Notes under the pieces: generated by a model
Seen by the model: the letters and a program-made list of their open reading frames with translations, nothing else
Database searches by the model: none
Told to the model about the DNA's origin: nothing
In this document: positions 7,282-11,819 of the stretch, piece by piece
Position numbering within the stretch: the first letter of the stretch is position 1
How the letters are laid out: each line of letters begins with the position of its first letter
Assembly (NCBI GenBank): GCA_016285335.1
Contig: JAEEQO010000081.1
Coordinates: 1 to 11,819, forward strand
Reading direction: 5' to 3'
DNA length: 11,819 bases
DNA from: Victivallales bacterium
Lineage (GTDB): Bacteria; Verrucomicrobiota; Lentisphaeria; Victivallales; UBA1829
Program-made: the position numbers and the translations under genes

Positions 7282-7309
7282 ACAATAGCATCTTTTTGTT
7301 AAATTGCAA
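7282..7309 (-). promoter_or_regulatory. Candidate sigma70-type promoter for nagB operon
   Basis: On the minus strand, TTGCAA (7304-7309) is followed by 16 bases and then TATTGT (7282-7287). An alternative pairing in the same stretch is TTAACA (7297-7302), a 16-base spacer and TATAGA (7275-7280). The area is an AT-rich island in GC-rich DNA. The exact -10 is ambiguous, but a promoter here is well supported by position, leaving a leader of about 70-75 bases. Confidence 0.55.
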
Positions 7310-7316
7310 GCTGCAA
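7304..7316. repeat. Short perfect dyad TTGCA-N3-TGCAA
   Basis: This 13-base inverted repeat has two 5-base arms around AGC. It overlaps the proposed -35 element of nagB on its left arm. A position over a -35 box is suitable for a repressor or activator site, but the arms are short and could occur by chance. Confidence 0.3.
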
Positions 7317-7423
7317 GGCGAAAAAACATGTCGGACCGGCGGAACCGCTTCACAGGAAAAGCCGGTCTTCCGGCAGGATGGCAGGCGCGTAAAATACTTT
7401 TATCGGACGAATGCGGGACCGCC

Positions 7424-7452
7424 TTGCAATCTTTCCCGGCATGGAGTATATT
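7424..7452 (+). promoter_or_regulatory. Candidate sigma70-type promoter for cysS
   Basis: TTGCAA (7424-7429), a 17-base spacer and TATATT (7447-7452) form a good vegetative promoter about 50 bases before cysS, giving a leader of roughly 43 bases. The rest of the 300-base divergent region holds the nagB control elements and no additional gene. An in-frame upstream extension of cysS exists back to 7304 but spans this promoter and lacks homology. Confidence 0.65.
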
Positions 7453-7487
7453 AAAAGATAAAAATATTTTCCCGTACGATATGTTTC

Positions 7488-7493
7488 AGGAGG
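7488..7493 (+). promoter_or_regulatory. cysS ribosome-binding site that fixes the start
   Basis: A perfect AGGAGG lies 8 bases before the ATG at 7502, choosing this start over in-frame codons further upstream. Confidence 0.85.
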
Positions 7494-7501
7494 AACCATC
7501 C

Positions 7502-8923
7502 ATGATCCGCTTTTTCAACACGCTCGGACGCCGCATGACAGAATTCACCCCGATCCATGAGGGACAGGTCGGCATGTATACCTGCGGCCCCACGGTCTAC
7601 AATTACGCCCATATCGGCAATTTCCGCGCATATCTCTTCGAAGACCTGCTCCGCCGCACGCTCGAATACCACGGCATGAAGGTCACGCAGGTCATGAACC
7701 TGACCGACGTCGACGACAAGACCATCCGTGATTCGCGCGCCGCAGGGCTCCCGCTCCAGACTTTCACGCGCAAGTACAAGGACGCGTTCTTCGAGGACCT
7801 CCGCACGCTCCGCGTCGAACCTGCCGAGCACTACCCCGAGGCCACGGCGCACATCCCCGAAATGCTCAACATGATCGGCCAGCTGATGGACAAGGGGTTC
7901 GCCTACCAGTCCGACGACGGCTCCATCTACTTCTCCATCGCGAAATGCAGGAACTACGGCCAGCTCGTGAAACTCGACTTCGAGAACCAGCGCATCGGCG
8001 ACCGCGTCAGCAGTGACGAGTACGCAAAGGATTCCGTCGCCGACTTCGCGCTCTGGAAGGCCTGGGATGAAAAGGACGGCGACGTGAAGTGGGACAGCCC
8101 GTGGGGACCCGGCCGCCCCGGCTGGCACCTCGAATGCTCCGCCATGAGCCGCAAGTACCTCGGCCTCACGTTCGATATCCACACCGGCGGCGTCGACAAC
8201 ATGTTCCCGCACCACGAGGACGAGATCGCGCAAAGCGAGTCCGCCAACGGCTGCAAGTTCGTGAATTACTGGCTGCACTGCGAGCACCTCACGATCAAGG
8301 GGCAGAAGATGTCGAAGTCGCTCGGCAATTTCTACACGCTCCGCGATCTCACGGCGAAAGGCTGGTCCGGTGCGGAGATCCGCTATCTCCTGCTCGGTAC
8401 GCACTACCGTTCCAAGCTCAATTTCGACCCGGACGCCCTCGGACAGGCACGCACCGCGCTGAAGAAATTCCAGATGCTCTTCGGCCGTCTGAACGCCGCG
8501 CCCGCCGGAGACGCGCTCCTCGCCGAGGCGAAAGCCGCCGCGGAAGCCGCACGCCGGAAGTTCGCAGACGGGCTCGCCGACGACCTGAACATCGCCGAGG
8601 CGTTCGCCACCGTGCATAAGTTCACGAAGGAAGTCAACGGCCTTCTCGCAAAGGGCGCGGGCCATGACGCCGCCGCCGTCCTGCTCGACCAGTACCGCGA
8701 TTTCGACCGCGTGCTGGCGTTTCTGGACGTCGATGCCGCGCTGAAAACCGCCGAAGCGCCGAAACAGGACGTCCCGGCGGAAATCCTTGAGCTTGCGCAG
8801 AAACGCGCCGAAGCGAAAAAGATGAAAGATTTCGCCGCGGCCGACGCCATCCGCGCGCAGATCAACGCCGCCGGCTGGGCCGTGAAGGATACGCCCGCCG
8901 GACCGGAGTTTTCCAAATTGTGA
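7502..8923 (+). CDS. cysS: Cysteinyl-tRNA synthetase
   Basis: This enzyme charges tRNA-Cys with cysteine using ATP. The 473-residue monomeric class I synthetase matches the usual length (E. coli 461). [20 protein letters not shown] (25-44) contains the HIGH-type motif HIGN (37-40). KMSKS occupies 269-273. The four zinc ligands that discriminate cysteine are present: C28, C212 in WHLECSAMS, and H237 and E241 in [11 protein letters not shown]. The C-terminal helical anticodon region runs from about 310, with the family's [20 protein letters not shown] segment near the end (440-459). The start is set by a perfect AGGAGG, and [15 protein letters not shown] is the expected N-terminus. The stop codon overlaps the GTG start of the next gene (GTGA), so the two are translationally coupled. 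Confidence 0.97.
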   Translation: MIRFFNTLGRRMTEFTPIHEGQVGMYTCGPTVYNYAHIGNFRAYLFEDLLRRTLEYHGMKVTQVMNLTDVDDKTIRDSRAAGLPLQTFTRKYKDAFFEDLRTLRVEPAEHYPEATAHIPEMLNMIGQLMDKGFAYQSDDGSIYFSIAKCRNYGQLVKLDFENQRIGDRVSSDEYAKDSVADFALWKAWDEKDGDVKWDSPWGPGRPGWHLECSAMSRKYLGLTFDIHTGGVDNMFPHHEDEIAQSESANGCKFVNYWLHCEHLTIKGQKMSKSLGNFYTLRDLTAKGWSGAEIRYLLLGTHYRSKLNFDPDALGQARTALKKFQMLFGRLNAAPAGDALLAEAKAAAEAARRKFADGLADDLNIAEAFATVHKFTKEVNGLLAKGAGHDAAAVLLDQYRDFDRVLAFLDVDAALKTAEAPKQDVPAEILELAQKRAEAKKMKDFAAADAIRAQINAAGWAVKDTPAGPEFSKL

Positions 8924-9957
8924 ACCCCGGACGCTCTGCACAGATCCAGGCCATCGCCGCGGCGCTTGCGCCCGAACTCGAACCGGCCCGGGATTATCCC
9001 GCCCTCGCGGCCCAGGCGCGGCGCTGGCGCGAGACGCGTCCGCTGGAAGGTCTCCGAGTCCTCTGCGGCACGCCGCTTTTCCTGAACACCCTGGCGCAGT
9101 TCGCCGCATTGCTCGCCGGAGGCGCGGATCTCGCCGCCGTCTATTCCGACGAACTCGGATTCGACCCCGCGATCCCGGATTTCCTCGCCGGGACCGGCAT
9201 CCCCGCATACCACGGAGCGGAAGAAGCCGCCGCATCCGGCCAATTCGACGCGGTCCTTGATTGCAGCGCGCTGAACAGAAACATCCCGTCCCGGTTCGGC
9301 TACTGCGAGCTCACGCGGTCCGGCGTCCACACCTACAAGTCCGACCCGCCGGACAAGCCCGTCTTCGCAGCGGATTCCGGCCGCATCAAATCCATCGAAA
9401 CCGTGCTCGGAACGGGTGACGGCTGTCTGCGCGGGCTCCGCTTCATCGGATTCGACCCCGCCGGGAAGACCGCCCTGCTGTTCGGACACGGTCGCGTCGG
9501 ACGCGGCATCGAATATGCCCTGACGAATGCGGGCATGACCGTCCGCATCGTGGATCCGGCGCAGGGGAAGCCGTTCATGCCCGCGCTGCTGGACGGCGTC
9601 GACGTCGTGGTCTCCGCCACGGGTATCCGCGATGCGGTCGCGCCGTTCGCACCGCTTCTGCTCGCAAGCGGCGCTCTGCTGGTCAACATGGGCGCGGACG
9701 ACGAGTTCGGCCCGGATGTCCCGCCGGACCGCGCCGTCAATGAAAAACGCCCGGTCAACTTCATGCTCCGCGAGCCCACGTCCACGCGCTACATCGACCC
9801 CACGCTTGCGCTTCACAACGCCGGCATCCTTGCGCTCATGCATACTCCCGCCGGGTCCGGCATCCTGAACCCGCCCGCCGACCTCGAAGACTCGATCCTC
9901 GCCGACGTTCGCGCAGCGGGCGTCATCAACGCCGAGATCGACGCGCTCGGGCTCTAA
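8920..9957 (+). CDS. Degenerate S-adenosylhomocysteine hydrolase-like NAD-binding protein
   Basis: This 345-residue protein begins at GTG, overlapping cysS by 4 bases. Its order of blocks follows SAH hydrolase (usually over 420 residues): RPLEGLRVLCG (40-50), a TLAQFAALL helix with GADLAAVYSDE (58-78), GIPAYHG (93-99), LDCSALN, ELTRSGVHTYK (130-140), a PVFAADS segment (147-153), the Rossmann loop GHGRVGRG (189-196), SATG (232-235) and NMGADDEFG (256-264). Catalytic positions look lost: by hand alignment to the human enzyme, D131 is Cys, E156 is Leu, K186 is Ile (or a shifted Lys), D190 is Glu, N191 is Thr, C195 is Thr and H301 is Ala. A divergent enzyme with another reaction, or a binding protein, is likely. 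The next gene, 43 bases on, encodes an MTA/SAH deaminase-type enzyme, so an adenosyl-thioether substrate is inferred. Other NAD(P)-dependent dehydrogenases remain possible. Confidence 0.6.
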   Translation: MNPGRSAQIQAIAAALAPELEPARDYPALAAQARRWRETRPLEGLRVLCGTPLFLNTLAQFAALLAGGADLAAVYSDELGFDPAIPDFLAGTGIPAYHGAEEAAASGQFDAVLDCSALNRNIPSRFGYCELTRSGVHTYKSDPPDKPVFAADSGRIKSIETVLGTGDGCLRGLRFIGFDPAGKTALLFGHGRVGRGIEYALTNAGMTVRIVDPAQGKPFMPALLDGVDVVVSATGIRDAVAPFAPLLLASGALLVNMGADDEFGPDVPPDRAVNEKRPVNFMLREPTSTRYIDPTLALHNAGILALMHTPAGSGILNPPADLEDSILADVRAAGVINAEIDALGL

Positions 9958-10000
9958 CTCCGTACGTTCATCCTTTCACCGATCAAAAGGCATCAGCACC

Positions 10001-11260
10001 ATGTCAAGCATCCTCCTCCGCAACGTCGTCCTCAACGGTTCCCCGGTCAACGTCCGCATCGAGGGCAACCGTTTCCAGTCCATTTCGCAGACCGTCCCGG
10101 CCGAACCCGCCGACGAAACGCTCGACGCGCACGGGTCTCTTGCCCTTCTCCCGGCGTTCTACAACGCCCACACCCACGCCGCCATGTCGCTCCTGCGCGG
10201 ATACGCCGACGACCTCGACCTCTTCGACTGGCTCAGCAATCACATCTGGCCCGTCGAGGCGCGCCTCACGAACGAAGACGTCTACGCAGGCACCCGCCTT
10301 GCCATCCTCGAAATGATCAAGTCCGGCACCGTCTTCTTCAACGACATGTACTGGCGGGGCCGTCAGGTGGTCAAAGCGGCGGATGATATGGGCATGCGCG
10401 CCTGCGTCGGCATGCTGCGCCAGACCATGGGCAATCCGGCGTTTCTCCCCATGCTCGACAACGACTGGCTGCTGGAGAATCATAAAAACTTCTCCGACCG
10501 CATTCAGATCTCGGTCGCGCCGCACGCGATCTACACGACCACCGAGGAGATCCTGCGCGACGTTGCCGAAACGGCGAAAAAATACGATCTCGTGATCCAC
10601 ACGCACCTCGCCGAGACGAAGAAGGAGTTCGACGACTGCATGGAGCAGCACGGCATGAGCCCGACCGCCTACGTCGACCGCTGCGGCATCCTCACGGACA
10701 AGACCATCCTCGCGCACTCCGTGGTGCTCACCGACGCCGACATCGAACTCCTCGCCGAACGCAAATCCGTGCTCGTTCACATGCCCGTTTCGAACATGAA
10801 GCTCGTCTCCGGCCATTTCCGCTACGACAGCGCCGCGCTGTTCAACAAATGCCGCTGGGCGATCGGAACCGACGGCGCGTCCTCGAACAACTCCCTCTCC
10901 ATGCTCGGCGAAATGAAGACCGCCGCCCTCCGCGGCAAGGACCTCACCGGCGACCCGAAGGCGATGAAGGCCGCGGACGTCTTCCGCGCCGCCACGCGCT
11001 CCGGAGCCGAGGCGTTCGGCATCGACGCGGGCGTGATCGAGGAAGGCCGTCTCGCCGACTGCATCCTCGTGGACCTGAACAACCACAATCTCGTGCCCGG
11101 ATTCAACCTGATCTCCGACATGGTGTACGCGGCGGACAGCTCCTGCATCGACACGGTCATCTGCGACGGACGCTTCCTGATGCGCGGCGGCCACGTCGAC
11201 GGCGAGGAGGAGATCATCGCCGGAGCGCGCGAGGCCGCGAAACGCCTTACAGCCGTCTGA
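10001..11260 (+). CDS. mtaD: MTA/SAH deaminase-type amidohydrolase
   Basis: Members of this family hydrolytically remove the 6-amino group of S-adenosylhomocysteine, methylthioadenosine or 5'-deoxyadenosine in the cytoplasm. The 419-residue chain has a small N-terminal beta domain (about 1-50), a metal-dependent barrel (51-355) and a C-terminal return to the beta domain. Metal ligands are H57 and H59 (NAHTHA), H202 (HTHLAET) and D291 (GTDGASSNN). Other active-site residues include E86, H175 (APHAIY), E205 and H239. These match the layout of Thermotoga TM0936, an SAH/MTA deaminase. The barrel entry reads PAF where PGF is usual. AAAAGG lies 10 bases before the ATG. It is probably co-transcribed with cysS and the SAHH-like gene; substrate choice among SAH, MTA and 5'-deoxyadenosine, or a guanine/chlorohydrolase-like relative, cannot be settled by reading. 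Confidence 0.8.
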   Translation: MSSILLRNVVLNGSPVNVRIEGNRFQSISQTVPAEPADETLDAHGSLALLPAFYNAHTHAAMSLLRGYADDLDLFDWLSNHIWPVEARLTNEDVYAGTRLAILEMIKSGTVFFNDMYWRGRQVVKAADDMGMRACVGMLRQTMGNPAFLPMLDNDWLLENHKNFSDRIQISVAPHAIYTTTEEILRDVAETAKKYDLVIHTHLAETKKEFDDCMEQHGMSPTAYVDRCGILTDKTILAHSVVLTDADIELLAERKSVLVHMPVSNMKLVSGHFRYDSAALFNKCRWAIGTDGASSNNSLSMLGEMKTAALRGKDLTGDPKAMKAADVFRAATRSGAEAFGIDAGVIEEGRLADCILVDLNNHNLVPGFNLISDMVYAADSSCIDTVICDGRFLMRGGHVDGEEEIIAGAREAAKRLTAV

Positions 11261-11364
11261 CCCTTCCGTGAAAGACCGGCATCTCCGCAACCGCAAATAA
11301 AGCGCACGCCGCCCGCGCGTGAGGTGCCGCCCGATATTTTTTTATCGAATTTAAGCTACCTTGC

Positions 11365-11392
11365 TTGCAAAGTATTAAAACCGTGCTATATT
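11365..11392 (+). promoter_or_regulatory. Candidate sigma70-type promoter for gap
   Basis: TTGCAA (11365-11370), a 16-base spacer and TATATT (11387-11392) lie in an AT-rich stretch. An A/T block with seven T residues (11337-11343) just upstream could serve as an UP element. This accounts for the 200-base gap after the deaminase. The leader would be about 62 bases. The match to the cysS promoter is striking. Confidence 0.65.
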
Positions 11393-11424
11393 AATAAAGT
11401 TTGATTTTTTCGGAAACCCATCCA

Positions 11425-11453
11425 ACCTTTTACAACCTTCACCTTTCAAGGAG
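11425..11453 (+). promoter_or_regulatory. gap leader: three ACCTT boxes before AAGGAG ribosome-binding site
   Basis: The ribosome-binding site AAGGAG (11448-11453) is 8 bases before the ATG. It is preceded by three ACCTT boxes (11425, 11435, 11441), each able to pair with AAGG. The leader is pyrimidine-rich overall, which could instead be a binding site for ribosomal protein S1. Confidence 0.5.
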
Positions 11454-11461
11454 AAAAACAA

Positions 11462-11819
11462 ATGGCTATCAAAGTCGGTATCAACGGATTCGGAAGAATT
11501 GGCCGCATGGTGTTCCGTGCTGCTGTCGAAAACTTCGCGAATGACATCGAAATCGTCGGCATCAACGACCTGCTCGACCCGGACTACCTCGCGTACATGC
11601 TGAAGTATGACTCCGTCCACGGCATCTTCAACCACGACATCGCGATCGACGGCAACTACCTCGTCGTCGACGGCAAGAAGATCCGCCTCACCGCCGAGAA
11701 GGATCCCGCCGCCCTGAAGTGGAACGAAGTCGGCGCCGAAATCGTCGTCGAATCCACCGGTCTCTTCCTCACCGATGAAAAGGCCCGCGCTCACATCACC
11801 GCCGGCGCCAAGAAAGTCA
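11462..11819 (+). CDS. gapA: Glyceraldehyde-3-phosphate dehydrogenase, N-terminal part
   Basis: This glycolytic enzyme oxidises glyceraldehyde 3-phosphate to 1,3-bisphosphoglycerate with NAD. Only the first 119 codons lie in the window; the catalytic cysteine region is beyond the end. The NAD-binding start is [10 protein letters not shown] (6-15), and D36 in INDLL (34-38) marks NAD rather than NADP preference. [16 protein letters not shown] (39-54) and [23 protein letters not shown] (97-119) are nearly the E. coli GapA text, so this is a type I enzyme of that branch rather than a Bacillus-like one. It has its own promoter and a strong AAGGAG site and is separated from the deaminase by 200 bases, so it is a distinct transcription unit. 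Confidence 0.97.
   Translation, partial: MAIKVGINGFGRIGRMVFRAAVENFANDIEIVGINDLLDPDYLAYMLKYDSVHGIFNHDIAIDGNYLVVDGKKIRLTAEKDPAALKWNEVGAEIVVESTGLFLTDEKARAHITAGAKKV

Noticed and set aside
5485..7302. 605-codon plus-strand open frame opposite accB, aroQ and nagB
   Set aside because: It spans three well-identified minus-strand genes and their spacers; its composition is a reverse-strand shadow.
7357..7374. Minus-strand terminator-like hairpin (GCCGG-AAGA-CCGGC then TTTT)
   Set aside because: The stem is only 5 pairs with a T4 tract, and there is no minus-strand gene immediately upstream to terminate. It could limit antisense transcription but is not supported enough to list.
7304..7501. 66-codon N-terminal extension of cysS
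   Set aside because: It spans the predicted promoter, lacks homology to the family, and a perfect AGGAGG supports the start at 7502.
7451..9235. 594-codon minus-strand open frame opposite cysS
   Set aside because: cysS on the plus strand has all catalytic motifs; the antisense product has no recognisable domain.
10004..11296. 430-codon minus-strand open frame opposite the deaminase
   Set aside because: It is a shadow of a gene with intact metal-binding motifs and has a repetitive Val/Asp/Gly/Glu-rich composition.
11305..11343. Possible terminator after the deaminase (CACGC/GCGTG dyad and a T7 run)
   Set aside because: The 5-pair stem is separated from the T run by 15 bases, so it does not have intrinsic-terminator geometry. 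The T run fits better as part of the gap promoter's upstream AT-rich element.

Overview
The window reads as a chromosomal, housekeeping-type region of a GC-rich, Gram-negative-like bacterium. It is densely coded, with no insertion sequences, phage genes, CRISPR arrays, rRNA or tRNA seen. A WaaG-like glycosyltransferase suggests an LPS-type envelope. A pair of Asp23/Gls24 proteins plus an AmaP-like membrane anchor directly downstream of accB-accC resembles the gene order familiar from Firmicutes. The E. coli-type GapA and the Bacteroides-type NagB active-site loop fit a diderm. The mixture is compatible with the PVC group (Lentisphaerota/Victivallales or relatives), but that is an inference from gene content, not a demonstrated identity.

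Layout. (1) 1-684, plus strand: 3' end of a WaaG-like GT4 glycosyltransferase, followed by a candidate terminator. (2) 732-7200, minus strand: eight closely packed genes in transcription order nagB, aroQ, accB, accC, Asp23-1, Asp23-2, AmaP-like anchor, PglK-like ABC flippase. Gaps run from a 7-base overlap to 45 bases and no internal terminator is evident, so one long operon is plausible. (3) 7201-7501: a divergent control region with a promoter for each direction, a strong hairpin in the nagB leader and a short dyad at the nagB -35 element. (4) 7502-11260, plus strand: cysS, then a degenerate S-adenosylhomocysteine-hydrolase-like gene overlapping it by 4 bases, then an MTA/SAH deaminase-type amidohydrolase. 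(5) 11261-11461: an AT-rich promoter and leader. (6) 11462 to the end: the N-terminal third of GAPDH.

How the genes fit together. The minus-strand block joins amino-sugar catabolism (NagB), the shikimate pathway (AroQ), the first step of fatty-acid synthesis (AccB/AccC) and envelope functions (Asp23 pair, anchor, flippase). The plus-strand block joins cysteinyl-tRNA charging with what looks like handling of SAH-type nucleosides. The most unusual items are the SAHH-like protein, which lacks nearly all the family's catalytic residues yet sits next to a complete-looking SAH/MTA deaminase, and the nagB leader hairpin, whose loop can pair with the Shine-Dalgarno sequence. I saw no convincing entirely new multi-gene system.
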